A stretch of 64,000 bases of DNA from Prochilodus magdalenae (Eukaryota; Chordata; Actinopteri; Characiformes; Prochilodontidae). Position numbers and translations under genes: made by a program. Below, piece by piece: positions 12,781 to 26,861 of the stretch. The notes below the pieces were generated by a model that saw nothing but the letters and a program-made list of their open reading frames with translations, had not been told where the DNA came from and did not search any database. Every line of letters starts with the position of its first letter. Within the stretch, counting starts at the first letter, position 1. The stretch spans positions 227,501 through 291,500 of the forward strand of contig JAMWET010000805.1 in NCBI GenBank assembly GCA_024036415.1. Direction: 5' to 3'.

Positions 12781-13454
12781 ATCTTCACTTTTTTATTATT
12801 ATTGACTCAAATATTAGAAAATGCTGAATATAACGGTATCCATACGCGGTATATTCATTACCCATTCTAGAAAGTAAATAGAAATGCCAGTCTTAACTCA
12901 CAACATGCTGAAATGAATTGGCCGTTGGCCAAATTGTGACACATCCTGCGTCCTATAGTTATTGCTGCTGTAACCGTTGGCTATAGTCACCTGTTAGGAG
13001 CCATTGCACTTTTACTAAGAGTCTATGAGGTTCAGAAGTACACTGTTAGGTTTAGAAGCACACAGAGAAGTGTATTTGAAACATTGTCCGTTCAGGATGA
13101 ACTCGGATTACAGATTGTTCAGGGTAGATGTCCATGTTTGAGAATTGGCCAATGTTGGCCATTTCCAGTATCTGAAAATCATGCTTGTATTAATCAAATC
13201 AGAGAAGCTGTTTAACCACTACTTTTTGTACTGTTTGCTGAATAAGTGGGAAGTTTTAGTAAAGGAAGATAGCTGTGCTAATGCTAAAGCTAACACTACC
13301 ACTAGTAGGGCTATGTATTAGCCTGGTGTTGATACGTGTCAGGATACAGGGTCACGATTCAATATATTGTGATATATTGTAATGCTGGTACCAGGGTGAT
13401 ATATTGCCATTATTTCAGTATAATTTTAGGAAAACGGTTGTAGCACAAAAACCC

Positions 13455-13885
13455 GGTAACACTTAAAGGCTGTCTACATAACACATTCGTAACACCTTAC
13501 TTAAACACTTTATAAATTATTCATAAATATTTAAACCAACATTTCCAAAGTAAACATGGTTTGCATGACATTAATATGGAACACTAACTCATTTTAGGGA
13601 AGGACTTTTTTATTTTAAAATAAAAGTTTTCATTAATTATTATTATCATTTTTTTTTTGCCTGTCCACAATTGAGACACTTCACTGAAATTAATATAGTT
13701 TGTCGGAATAATAAATCTGGCCTTTTCCGGAAAAATGTCTCTCAGTAAAATGACGTTACTCCCCATATCATCAACATGTAAAACATGTACACTTTATAAA
13801 TGTTGATTTAGGCATCCATGAATATGTTATTTATGTAAGATGTTATGAATGTGTTATGTAGACACCCCTTAAATAAAGTGCTACC
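13455..13885. mobile_element. MITE, about 430 bp
   Basis: Terminal inverted repeats: GGTAACACTTAAAGGCTGTC with TACATAACACATTC at the left, and the complement with one small indel at the right (ending AAAGTGCTACC). The interior is AT-rich and non-coding. It sits inside an older diffuse repeat (13320-14150). Confidence 0.75.
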
Positions 13886-14494
13886 AAAATTACACCACTA
13901 TAAGCATATCGCCAATGCTAACATTAGCAGTGCCTCCTTAACTACTACTCTACACTGGAGTGGAAGAGTGTAATGGTGACGAACACTGGTCTCTAGTGGT
14001 CGGGGGTTTAGATGCAACCCTGAATGAAACACTATCTGCTACAAATTTTGATTGTAAATGATCCATTAAATATCGATAGTATGTTTGTGAAAATCAATAC
14101 TTTAAACACAATACTTTAATATTAGATGTTTTAGATCTTTTCCAACACCCCGAGACACTCGTCACTAAACTGTCAGCAACTGTTATTCGGCAGAAGTTAA
14201 TTGGTTGGGTAAATAACCTTAATAAGCTTATTGTTACTCATCAGGTCACAGTTTTTCGGTGCGCTTTGTTTGGGATATAAATCTGGAATACCTGAAGCTA
14301 AGGTCAGTTTTTACTTATGTCGTTGTAGCTAAACTCTGGACACATTTAACTCCATTATTCTCTCATTGCAAACAGCTTACACACTTTCTTATCAGACACT
14401 AAATGCAAATATCCATCGCACATTTATAACGGTCTGTGATTTAAAAATTTAAAGGCATTTAAAGGCATTTAAAGGCTGAAAATACATAATTTTG

Positions 14495-14532
<38 letters not shown>

Positions 14533-17500
14533 CATTCTGAAAAATGACAATTTTGTTTACTATAAACATTATATTCAAATTCAAATAGGCAGAGACAGAT
14601 ATGAATGTCTTAAAACATATAATGCATAATGCATGTTTTGCATGTAAGTCATACATGAGTGTTTTAGTGTTTTGTATGAACCTGCTACATCTGCCAGAGT
14701 TCAGCCAGTGAGCTTCAAACCAGCTATGAATAAAAGCAGCAGCTACATGTACTCCATTGATACCTGCTGTAAGATACAGCAAGCTGAAAGCTGAGGGAGG
14801 AAGAGGAGAAGTATAGGGACAGACGGTGATGTGGATCACTTGTTTCGTGAATTTGGTTGAGGATGAAGACTTTTAGGGGGTCTCAGCTCAGATTTGTTCA
14901 GGGCACATCACCAGGCAGATCTTTTTTACCTTAGTTTCCAGGCAGAGTTTTCAAAACTGTTGTAGTGTTGGCCACATGCACCACTAACCCTCTCCCTGGG
15001 CCGTGTCTTCGTTCCTCAACATACTGGAGTAGAGATACTTGGTGCTTTGTCTTCCTCCCCAGTGCAGTGAGCTGCATGTGTCCACCCAGCTACTCTGGCA
15101 GCAGTGCGCCCAGGAAGCACCCCACGGCTATTCCCTTGCATCTTACTGAACACCAGGCAGATTTAGCTCCAGTGTCTGTTTCTGGCACCAAATGCTACCA
15201 AAGCTATTTCACAGCTGTACGTTTTTTAGTTTTGCAGTTAAACACAATTATAATGAAAATGTGGTAACCCACTAACTCTCCTGAGGAACTCAGGACATGT
15301 GAAATCAGGACAGGGACGTGAGACTAGAGCTTCAAGATTTTAAAATAGAAGTAACGTTTTTACAAAATATTCTTGATTAAGAACTTTTGTCAGCTTTTAG
15401 AAATAAAAGCTACACTTGGATTCACGTAACTACAACCCCAACACCTGAGAACATGCTGTCCTTGCAGTCAATTTCACAAGACTATACTGTGTGACCAGGT
15501 GACTCTGTCCTATTTACACCACAGTGTCTCATTGTGACTCACCTTGTTCTGTACTGAACATACCAAGACTGTTTACTTCATGTACAGACAGTTACCCTGT
15601 GGCTATGAACCTTAAAAGGTATTTACTTTGCACCTGTGTGAAAACATACACTGTAAGGATAGATCAGAGCTCAATATTTTCATGGTGTTACTGAATTTAT
15701 GTTATTATTGTGTTTTTTTTTTCATTCAGAGCATATCTAGTTTCAGAGAGTGCAAAAAGGACACACACCCCATCCCCTTTTTTCAGGTAGCTTCTATCTG
15801 CATTTATTGAAGATAAGCTAAATTGCCCCCTAGGTGTGAGGGTGGGTGTTTACTGCCTTCCACCTATTGAGTGCAGGGGTAGCTTAGAAGATTAGCTTAG
15901 TCTAAGTGAACACGTTATTGTAAATATAGTGTTTTATAAACTAGTTTAAGCAGCAATTCTGCATTTTAAGCTTAACAATGGCATCTATCAACCTGATTGT
16001 AAAAGATTTGTCTTTCTCTTTATCCCACTGTTACTGGCCTCATATTAACACCCTCATATTTACCTGTCTGATTTGTTTCCTGAAGCCCACTATCCTCTCC
16101 CTCACTCTCGGTTCTATGATTACACCTCATCTTAAATTGTATTTATAGGGATCATAATTAAGAGTAACATTGCCCACAATGTTTTCCATTAAAAATGCTT
16201 GGGCCTTGTAGAACAGCAAGTACCCTATACTGTGTATACTGTGCCAGTTTAATGATTCTAACCATTTCAATTCTCAACATCTGACTGAATCATCAGCTTT
16301 CACCTCTCCAAGCTAAAAATGCCTTGTGCTGACAGAGACTTGACTCAGTAATACCTGGTGAAGCCCAGGGATTACACTGGAGTAGGCTATATCTAGCTTA
16401 GTATGAAATAATATACCTCATTACCTCCACTTTAAAACACTCACCCGCAGATCTCACACCAAGTTAACAATAAGTCTGGACGTTGCAGTGTCACCTGAGC
16501 ATAGGGCCCATGCCTTCAAAAGTATGGATAACACTGTGATTATCCAATCTATTATTATCATCCAGTGGTGTCTTCTTCTTTTTCATCTTCCTGGTACGTA
16601 AATATTGCCCGCTAACTAGTCCTGCAGTTTTCGAGATATCAACACCATTCCAACTCTAATATTTGATCTGATTGGGAATGGTGTGCTTGTATCCATCATT
16701 TTGATGTGCACGGTTTTCTGAAAAACGTCTCTCCCGTTCTGTATGAATGGGATGGAAAAGTACAGGCCCATCGACTGTACTTCTACCTGACTGACAGACA
16801 CTGTTTCTCATTCTCTATCTCATTGCATACGCCAAAGCACCATTCAACGTTGGTCTGACCTGTACTCATCTGTTTGTTTGTTTTTTTCATCCCTTGTTTC
16901 TCCCAAAGAGTCCCATTCATTTTTGTCCCCACCCAAACCTTATTGTTTCAACAGTCACCAAACTGCATGTACTCACACAGGGCAGATCCCAAAAACTCTA
17001 ATCCATCCTTTATATGTAGTTTATTCGTCCCTCATTCCTCCCATAGCAACCACAGCCTAGCAGCAGCCAGCCAGGAAGTGGGAACCATTTGTGCTGTGCA
17101 GCCATTCCACATTTCCTTCAGTAAATCCACTTTTCTAGTTTCTTTTGTTCTAGCTTTAGAAATTATGGGTCAATCATATTTATGTAGCCACATCAGCAAA
17201 AAGTCCTTTCCTTCAATAGGCAGCACAGCCAAGAGGGCAAACGGGCTCAGGTTACTTAAGGTCAGTTACTCCTGACCTCATGCATAATCTTGCTAGGTAG
17301 CTTTCTACCATGCTAAGTCTAACCTAATTTGATTTGGTGGGCTGATGCTAATTGCCTATGGATCCGGCAAACAGTTGCTACAAAAGGGTGCATTTGTGGG
17401 CAAGGTGGCATGGATGGGCCAATTATAAGAGCTTGGAGAACAACGACAGGCATGTCATTTGTTATGGCATCAGGATTTTACCATCTCCTTCCTAGAACTG

Positions 17501-18098
17501 GCCGTCATACCGCCATAGAGACCCTGTTTCTATCACCCTGTCTGTAGCACCTGTTTATTGCCATTAAGAAGTCGTATTTCATTGACCTATCGACTAGCAG
17601 ACCACTCCAGTGATTTTAACCACAAAATGCGTTGGCAGCCTCAGTGCTAGCAACACGACCCCAGTGCCCTTATGCCATGTGACATGACCCATAAACAAAG
17701 CACCCTGGCGCATGCCAGAAAAAGGTGAGGGTAATCTTTGTGACTGATGTGGAGTGCTTGCCTGGTGAATTTATATTGTGAGTGGAGATGCTGTATGCAT
17801 TTACTTTCAGGTCAAAGTCAATTACTCGCTCAAGGTTACCGCAGTCAGCCGAATCAGTTGAGTTCAGCAGGGGCGTAGGTTCTATTTCCTCGGGGCTTTG
17901 AGGCTCAATTTAATTCACACTGTATCTCTGTTGCCTTTGCATTGGAAAGCAGCTCGAGTGCGGCCCCGTCCATGGCTTTATTTAACAGCCTCACAGCACT
18001 TTTGGAGACGGATTGTGTTGGTGATAGATGGTGATGTTGCTGGGGAAACTGGGGTTACTTGGCTAGTGTCACCTTCGAATGAGTCAGCTTTTTATCAG

Positions 18099-18104
<6 letters not shown>

Positions 18105-18139
<35 letters not shown>

Positions 18140-18960
18140 AATACAAGAGATAAAAGAGTGTGTATAGAAGAAAGAGAACAAGAGAAGTGATATGTAAAGG
18201 TACATGAAGACCCAAAAATGAAAGAGAAAGAGAACTGGCAGAGAAAGAGCAAAAGAAGTGATAGAACAGATAAAAGTGTGTAGGTGTGTCTTAAAGAGAG
18301 TGTGTAAAGGTGAGGGAGAGAGAGAATGAAAGACAGGGAGTGGAGAAAGATGCGGAGAGACAGAGAGATAAGGATAGAGAAAGAAAAAAGGAGAGAGAGG
18401 TGGGAGAGAGAAAGTGAAAGAGAGATAAAGAAGTGGGTAGAGATAAAAGTAATGGAGAGTAGAGAGAGAAAAATTGATAGAAAGAGCAGAGAGAAAGAGT
18501 GAAAGAGAGAAAGGTAGGAAGAGAGAGAGAGAGAGAGAGTAAAGAAAGTGATAGAGAGACGAGTGACAGAAAGGGTAAAAGAGAGACATGTATAGAGAGA
18601 AGTGATAGAGAACTGAGAAGGAATTAAAGAATAAGGGAAAGAGAGGGAGAGGAGAGAAAGGATAGAGAGAGAATACAGAAAGATGTGATAGAGAGAGTAG
18701 CGGGAACATTAGAATTGTTAGAGAGAAAAAAGAAAGAGAGAAGTGAAATAGAGAGAGAGAAGTGATAGTAGAGAGAAAGAGAGTAGAGAAAGAGAAGTGA
18801 TAGAGCAACTAAAGACAGAAAGGGAAAGAGAGAAAGAAAGACATGTACATAGAGGGAAGTGATAAAGAGAGTACAGAAGGAGTGAAAGAGATAGTAAGTG
18901 ATGGAAAGAGAGAGAGTAGAGGGAGAAGTGATAGACAGAGAGAGGGTAGGGAGAGAGAGG
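18105..18960. repeat. Polypurine GA-rich tract, about 855 bp
   Basis: A pure GA repeat (18105-18138) grades into a very long interrupted array of GAGA, GAAAGA and GTGATAGA-type units. The plus strand is nearly all purine apart from T in GTGATAGA. The apparent leucine/serine-rich minus-strand frames are repeat artefacts. Confidence 0.92.
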
Positions 18961-19099
18961 ATTATGAATCATGTGGGAAGTGACCACCAAACCTGTTAGC
19001 ACATCAAGCACCACCCTTCTGTGCTTTTGGGACTGATGTATGCACATCTGCTGTATTATGAATGGCTATACTGCATTGCACCTCAAAGGTCAGAGGTCA

Positions 19100-19365
19100 G
19101 ACTGCCCACTTTATTAGGTACCCCTACCTTTTATCTCCACTCAGTGTCCATTTTATTAGATCTGTTCACCATATAGGAGCACTTCGTAGCTCCAAAATGA
19201 CAGACTGTGCTACATCTGTTACTCTACATCCTTTATTAGCCCACTTAGGGCCTGTTCTTCAATGGCCAGGACCCACACAGGACCACCACAGACTAGGTCT
19301 TATGTGGCTGGTGGATCATTTGTAGCACTACTGTGAAACTGATGTGCTGGTGGGGTGTTAGTGTC
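19100..19365 (+). repeat. Palindromic repeat family D, partial
   Basis: Starts CACTTTATTAGGTACCCC, with ACTCAGTGTCCATTTTATTA, CACCATATAGGAGCA and CTGGTGGATCATTTGTAGCA. It corresponds to the left arm of the fuller element at 61048-61850. Confidence 0.65.
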
Positions 19366-19384
19366 TGTTTTCGTTGGTATGGTT

Positions 19385-20790
19385 GATATAAACAATATGT
19401 ACCTTGGTGGGTAGGTTTGACATTGTGAGATATACGAATGGTTTAAGCTTCATGCTCGGCCGCACATGTGACGTAAGCAAGGACGGGTGTTAGCACTGTA
19501 CCTTACTGACTATATGAGGTCGTCCTGTTCCGCATGCTTTTCATTCTGGCTGTTGTGTTAGTAGCATCCTTGTCCAAGTGAAGATGTAATGGGTGCTGTA
19601 CAGATACAGGGATAGGACCATTCAGGTAGGATTTGCAAAACCCCAGAAGATATTCAAATGTCACAAAAAGAATACAAACCACAAAAACCAAGGGAAAAAG
19701 GGACCGAAGGAGCTGCGGAAATATTCTCAAAGGTAATAAAAACACAGGGATTATCCGAGGAATTCTAAAACTGAGGATCATTACAAAACAGTACAGTGGT
19801 TAATGCTCCACAAACACCTAGCGAGAGCAAAGCCATTTGAAGGGGAGGGATAATTAGTTGGGTTGGGGAGCAGGTGAGAGAGGGCAGGTGCAGGAGGGGC
19901 TAGGTGAGAGGGAGCAGGAGCAGAAATCCTCAGAATTCCGGCAAGTTAGACCTCTAGTGGCTGGCATGAGAACTGTCCCAAGACGGCCTATCCTGGGATG
20001 ACCTGACAGAAGGATGCCTCAGACAAGAGTTCAAAAGCAACTCAAGTAGTTGGAAGAGTACGAGAAGGTTTGCATCGTAAGGTTCCGGGAAGCAGGATGG
20101 TCATATTGACGTAATACGAGCCGTGCCCATCATACAGATAGTTGGCCAGTTGGCTACACAAACCATGGAGAGGGAGAACCGACAAATTGCCCTACATGTG
20201 CGGAATGACCCAACAGCCACGTTTGCAGACATTCAGTGAGCAGTGATGCTCTCCATGAGCCATCCTGTTAGTGCCAGCAATTTTTAGCACCACTGGCAGA
20301 CAGCTGCACAGCGCAGGACTACATTCCGTTAACACCACCTCAGCATCACCAAAGACTGCAAAGGTGTCGTGCCAGTCTGTCATGGAGTGATCACCGTGGT
20401 CTGCACCAAGATTTGTTTGCCGTCACACGTCCAGAAGGCCTGGTCTCACTCCACCTCCACCCCTACCGCACCATCTGCAAGAACTGCATTAGAATATTGA
20501 AGCTGCATGGGATGGATCATCACAGGACACCATTAGGAACCTCTACAACTCCATGCTGAGACGTCTGGCATGTTGTGTTAGCAAACATGGCGGCCTGACG
20601 TCATACTGAGAGACACTACTTCTGTATGTGTAGCTCAAGAACTATTCTCCATATCAGTCTAAATGTATCATCATTTATTCTTCCTGGTGACCTTTGTCTT
20701 CCTTCCCAACAGCACCGCAATCCCGCACTTCCTTTTGGGTGCAGCTCTTCTGTTTTCATGATGAGTGTTTGCTTGTTTTTGCGGTTTATG
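19385..20790 (+). mobile_element. Family C Tc1-like transposon, copy 2, interrupted
   Basis: The start (GGTAGGTTTGACATTGTGAG) and end (to the GCAGCTCTTCTGTTTTCATG terminus) match other family C copies. About 19520-19960 does not match them and looks like a separate insertion. Downstream of it, a transposase N-terminal segment (VRFREAGWSY) is readable near 20080-20110. Broken by frameshifts. Confidence 0.55.
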
Positions 20791-21355
20791 GTGTGGAGAG
20801 TATGGACTGAAAAGTGAACACTACATATCTGAAACAATGTCAGGAATTACATTTATCTGTTTATATAAATAATCACATGCCTTTTATTATAGCTGCATAT
20901 ATGATGATATAAGATATTGGTTCCATGACTTGGGAGCTTGAAAGCAAGACTTTGCGAAGTACAGGTAGAAAATTCTGGGCTGTCTCTGGTGCTGGAAACC
21001 TGGGCGTGTGATGAGAATATTGATGAGTGTCAGGTGATCAGTAATCGGGTGCAGCAGAGTGAGAGTGGATGCAGGTGCAGCAGAAGTGACAAGCTTGCAG
21101 CATTTTGGCTTTCGCAGTGACTGAACCAGGAGGAACTCATCCAGAAAACATTCAAATCAAATATTTTTCAGAATTGTAAATCATTTATAATATTGGCTTG
21201 GGTTTTCTTTATATTAGATCGGCCAAAATAATGCAGTTCTCTTCAAACTCCTCAGCTACTTTACGGCCAGGAAGGAATGTAGTCAACTGGGTTACTCCAT
21301 TGATACAGGTCATTTGTAATTGACACATTAGACTCTCCTTTATACTGTACACTTA

Positions 21356-21725
21356 TCATCAAAAGAATAGCTACACAAGTGGCTGCAGCCTGAAAGAATG
21401 AACCAGCAGCTTTGGTTTTGTGAGACATGCTAATGATTCAAGTTTCATGTTTGGCTGTGCATGTGACGCTGTACCGGACTAACCCCACAGTTCCCTTTTG
21501 CGGACTTTAAGTGAGCACCGATGGCCTTCATTAGTCATCCTGTTAGTCCCAGCACCATTGGAAGATGCCTGCATGACAGCAGGACTACATGCATGCAGAC
21601 CAGTACGACGACCGTCCTGGTGTCACTCCTCCACCCCTACCACGCAATCAGCAGACTGTGTGAGAATGTCCAAGTTGCATAGGATGGACCCTTCTGGGTA
21701 CAGCTATTCTTTTGATGATGAGTGT
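21356..21725 (+). mobile_element. Family C non-autonomous derivative
   Basis: About 370 bp with inverted ends (CATCAAAAGAATAGCT at 21357-21372 and AGCTATTCTTTTGATG near 21702-21717). The interior keeps short stretches of family C with large deletions. Confidence 0.7.
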
Positions 21726-24102
21726 ATTAAGCCAGTTGACCAATTATAAAATTGTGATTGACATAACTATTATCCAATCACTGCTTAGCAACTGTCTCTA
21801 CTCACTTTCTCCACCAAGTGAAGAAAAACTTTTCAGAACAAAACGGCAGGACCACCTGCTGCCACTGAACTGGACCCCCCACAGGCCATGACTAAGAAAT
21901 CAAAACTGGTAGAATAAACAACCACCTTCGAAGATGACACAACACTACAGTGATGGCTGATATATCAACAAAGTCGTTCAGGGGGGTTTGGTGTGAAATG
22001 CTCCATGCTGGAGAAACATTCCACATTCCATATGAAAACGTGACGTGTGTCGGTTCACTGGTGTGTTTGGATGGTAAATAAAACGACTATATTTATGTTG
22101 TAGACATCACATCTCAACCATTAACTTTCGCAGGAATCAAAAACAGTGGTAAAGGGTATTTAACATGAACGTTATAGAACAGAGTGAAATTCATTCATTC
22201 ATAAAGAACTTTAGAATCTTATAAGCCTCTTATACCTTTGGGTTGTGAGAGGTGCTGGAACCTATCCCAGCACTTAATGGGTATAAGATAGGAAAAACCC
22301 TGGACATGCCTCCACCCACAAAGTGGGGTGGGGTATTAGGAAAAAACAAATGCTATTTGAGCTAAAAAAAACCTGCTGCTAACTTTCCCATTGATGTGGA
22401 AAATGCATAAGTGGACGGTCAAGAAATAGGAGTAATGAAGAAACTTATATATTGACGTCTACAATATATATTGATATGTACTGATTGTCTACAAACTAAA
22501 TTCAGAACTGTCCAGATTATAGTCTTTTCTCTGGTTACTTGTCAGCGTGGAAAGGATTGGAAAAATTCAGGTCTTTGAACTTCAGGAAGACTTTTGAAGC
22601 TACCTAATATAAACAAACACCTGGATCCTTAAAGCCATAAGCCTATTATGAACATAATGAGTAGAACTAATTAATTAGAAAAGACGGTTATGCTTGGAAC
22701 AGTACGCTAGCTGAAGGTAAAATACAGCTGATCCAATTAAAGGAAACATGAACATGCCATATAGAGCCTGAAGACCCCACAGACAACAGGACATTCTGGA
22801 GAAACACTGTCCATTATAGTCACTTAGAGTCAGAACCATCAGCACGTCAACACAGTACATTTACAGTACAGTACAGTACAAGTTGTTCCTCACTATGAAA
22901 CTCAGTTTAAGATGATCTGCTTTAACCGGCAAACACAATACAATCAGACAGCATGGCTGCTACCTACAGGCTACTATTGGATCCAGGATCCTGTGAAAGA
23001 TGTGGGAGCTGAACTTTGGCTTCCTATTTGCCAGGATGTTTTGTACATGTTAAGTTCCATCTTAAATGGTGCTACAGTTATATTCTGGCCCTGTAGCATT
23101 TAGGTGGAATGAAATTTTTAATTAATAAACTGGCAAAAAAAAAAGCGAAACTCCAGCCTTGTTTTTTGACAGTTCCTTGGAAAGGGTGTGAAAAGTGCTG
23201 ATATCCTTTTCACAACTTGGTAAGGAACTTTTCCACACAGTCTGCCATTTTCCTCCCTCTTACTTTCAAACCATTGCATCTCTGGCCCAGAGCTGTGTAT
23301 CAATTTGGGGGCACCATATTAGGTAGAGCGAAAACTGTTACATCACAGTTTAGGATTTCGGGATCAGCCTATCTTTTGTGATCACAGAGCGGGGGTCAAC
23401 TGTGTTTATGGTTCACGGTATGTCAGGTCTATGTAAGCTCTCCTAGTTCAACTATGACAACTTGAATACCGTCTTTCATCTGGGTGAAAAAAGGGAAATG
23501 CTTCTTCACCAGCTCACTTATAGTGTCTTCCACAGTTCTGCTTAACATGCATGCTATAGCCATGCACACTGTAACGCATACACGTTCTCGTGCACCAAGT
23601 GTGACAACCCCCCATTAACACCTGCTCTCTTCGGGTGTGGTTTCTGTGAAATTTGCCTGAAAACCTGGTTTTAAGTGAAAGTGTATTTACACACACACAC
23701 ACAGGCACGCTCACCCACGCACACATAACATGTGTCTTGTAAAAGCAATCTAGTGTTGATGACTCACTTGCTGCGGTTAGAGACCGCTCCCAATTTAAGC
23801 CCCCGGTTGTAAAAGGGGAAAGAGGAAAAGGCAGAGCATGCATGAGGCTGATAAAGTCTCCGGCACACTTCAGTGTAGAAGGCTGGGAGACACCGCCTGT
23901 TACAGAGCAGAAAAGAGAGGGAGAGAGAGAAGAAAAAAAGAAGGAAGGAAGTGTGAGCAAATATCCACAGACACTGGCTGGACCAGTTGTGAGGCGTGTG
24001 GTGTGGCGGACCTAGAAGTACTGTTCCTGCTGCATGTGAGGGAGTGCAACACACTGCTGGCTGCCAGAGAAAGAGAGGTATGATACTGACCACAACCTTC
24101 AA

Positions 24103-24166
24103 ATAGCTAGCTAGTTAGCTAGCTCGATAGATAGCTAGCTAGCTCAATAGATAGCTAGCTAGCTCA

Positions 24167-24220
<54 letters not shown>
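24103..24220. repeat. TAGC/GATA compound repeat
   Basis: TAGC units (about 24103-24130), three mixed GCTCAATAGATA-type units, then a pure GATA run (about 24167-24220). It begins about 25 nt after the candidate donor at 24078. Confidence 0.92.
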
Positions 24221-25604
24221 TTGCTTTTTAATCTACTCTTCTTCTTTATTATTTTAACTGTAAGGAATATTAGACATATGTATGTGCTTCTTGAATGTTT
24301 CACAGATGTTAGGTTAAGCTTGACTTAGTTCATCTTAGGACCTTTTATTCCTATATGATCTACCGGTTATGATCTGCGATATGAACAGTTTTTGTCACTG
24401 TGGCATCAGCGCAGAATGAGATGCAGGAAACGTGGCGCAACAGGACAGGAAAACCACCACTCAGTGATACTGACATAGCCGGGAAGCAGGCATGTCACTG
24501 GTGGCCATGCACTTCCACTTCATGCTAGACACTGAACCCACCAACCAGCCCCACAGCCCAGCACATGCCAGCACAAATAACACTGCTGCACATAATCTTA
24601 ACCCAGCAACAGCTTACCTGCAGTTATTATAGTCTGTCCTACCTCCGCCACAGCGCTCCCGTGAGCTTGTGTTCATGGACACTCTGCATGGCTTCTTTTC
24701 CTGCGTGTCCATGACAGCGTGAGCCAGTAGCAGGACGCTACTTTACTTTATATATAAACATGACTTGTACAACCGGGATCTTAATATTTGAGTATATAAA
24801 TCTGCCAAAAGGTCATTTCTAAAGGTTTTGTTCCATATTTCAGGAATTCAGTGAACATGATATGATTAATAGTGAACTATAGTGATCTGTCAAGTTTTTA
24901 GTCCTGAGATTTGATGTCCACTTTTGAATATGATTATGGATATGTTTATTCTAATGTGAATCTCAATGTTATACCACATGCTCTGTCATTTTGGAATGTT
25001 ACTAAATATGTTAATTTTATAGGAGAAGGGAAAATCTTAACTTTTTATATAAGTAGCAGTAAAGTTAACTAAATGTTGCCCTGGACTTTAGTCTAGACCT
25101 CTCCACTAGAACCATACTGACCTCCACCACCTTCAACCCCTAAATCCAAAGAGTAGGGGAGCCTACACTCTAGATAATGCAAGGATGGAGCAGTAGACAC
25201 ATTAGGGACGGGCGATACTACTGGTTTTGCAATTGATCCGATACCAGCTAATACCAAGGATAATATGAAGGTACCGATATGGATACCACAACTTTAAAGC
25301 GTGTTTCAACAGAGACTGACGGTAAATGTGACCACCAGAAAGTCTGACATTAATATTAACTTTCAGAAATCACAAAATAACAAAAGAGTCTTAACAAATT
25401 TCAATTTAGTGTTCATTAATAATAATAAATTTTATGTTGAGTTTACCTAGTGCACTGTATGTCACCTGAAACTTCAGTAACTCTGTGGGCATTCATTAGA
25501 TTAATACCTGAACCTTTCAATACCTAGATACATTGAAAAGTTCCATATATCTCTAAAAGAATTTAAACATTATCAAAATATGCTAGATAGAATAAAAGTA
25601 TATG

Positions 25605-25836
25605 GGTGGCAGGTCATTTAGTGTTGCTGCCCCCACACTCTGGAACTCCCTACCTTCATCTATACGCACTTCACCCTCTCTTTCCATCTTCAAAACTCAC
25701 TTAAACTCTTATCTTTTCTCTAAACATTTTCATTCTTCATGATAGTTTTTTGTTTGTTTGTTTGTTTATTCGTTGGTTTATTTTTGTGTTTGTAAAGCGT
25801 CCTTGGGTTTGTGAAAGGCGCTATAGAAGTGTAAAC

Positions 25837-25868
<32 letters not shown>
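25605..25868 (+). mobile_element. LINE 3' end with ATT-repeat tail
   Basis: It reads FSVAAPTLWNSLPSSIRTSP followed by LSIFKTHLKLLSF, then a non-coding tail (GTAAAGCGTCCTTGGGTTTG, AAGGCGCTATAGAAGTGTAA) ending in an ATT repeat at about 25839-25868. This resembles the L2-type 3' end. Severely 5'-truncated. Confidence 0.8.
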
Positions 25869-25869
<1 letters not shown>

Positions 25870-26861
25870 AGACGCTTAAGTAGATCTCACAGTCTGCTGG
25901 GTGTTTACAAGAAGGCCAGGTGTACCATGTTATGTCCAACGTTATAGACTTTTGCTTGTATTTTGATCATTTGTTCTGAGAAATCTACCAACACCAAACA
26001 CACAGTTCAGTCTCACCTTTGTAAATTATGTTTAAAATGCTTTTTTGGAGAGCAGTTGAAGGAGGTGGAACAAAAAAAGTAGTTCCACACCAACATATAG
26101 GCAGCCCTTGGGTTTTGATTGAGAGATCTGACTAAACCAAATAAATATCATGTCGAATGAATGACGAATGATGTCAACATTTTTTATGGCATTATCTAAA
26201 AGCCTGGATCGGAAGTATCGATATTTATGTCCGCCCAGTCGTAAGATTTGCCCTTAGGCGTGCCCTTAGCTTGAGCGGGGGTGCGGTTAGTATAGTTAAG
26301 GATCCAGCGAGAAACAAAATATCTGGTCCAGAAACAAATAGGAATAGCCTGTTCTCCATGTTGGATTTTCATCCACCCTGTGCCCACCTCACTTTGAAGT
26401 AACTCTTTTCTTATCACTCACCCCCACCCCTTAAAAATGTTACAGCTGTTCTCCATCTCTCTCTACCCACCCTTTAACTCTCCCGGTTCTTATCGTTATG
26501 CTTCCGTCTGGGGGTGGCAGCATTTGAGTGACTGGCTGATAGCCAGATGCTGAGAATGCAGTGGCCCACTAACATATTTAGATACGTGCCCTCCTGTAGT
26601 CACCTGCCTCATGCCATTTGTACTGGGTGGTCTCCAGTAACTTTATATAGTGCTTCTTTCGAAACAGCCACTGTAAATCCTAATACAATAGGTTTACTCA
26701 ACTCAGTCAACACAGTTTTTTAAGTTTACTGAAATTGTATTTTGAGTTAAACACACTCAAAAAGTTGAAAAAGTTTAGGTGTACATGACACAAACAGCAC
26801 TGTTGCACAGACTTGAGCATTTAAGTTTAAGTAACTACATCTGGATTATATGGATATACTG

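Noticed and set aside
18095..19047. Long serine/leucine/phenylalanine-rich frames on the minus strand (237 and 109 codons)
   Set aside because: Translation of the GA/TC repeat tract; the composition is explained entirely by the repeat.
24103..24220. GATA repeat as a sex-chromosome marker
   Set aside because: GATA repeats occur on autosomes of many fish; one short array gives no evidence of sex linkage.
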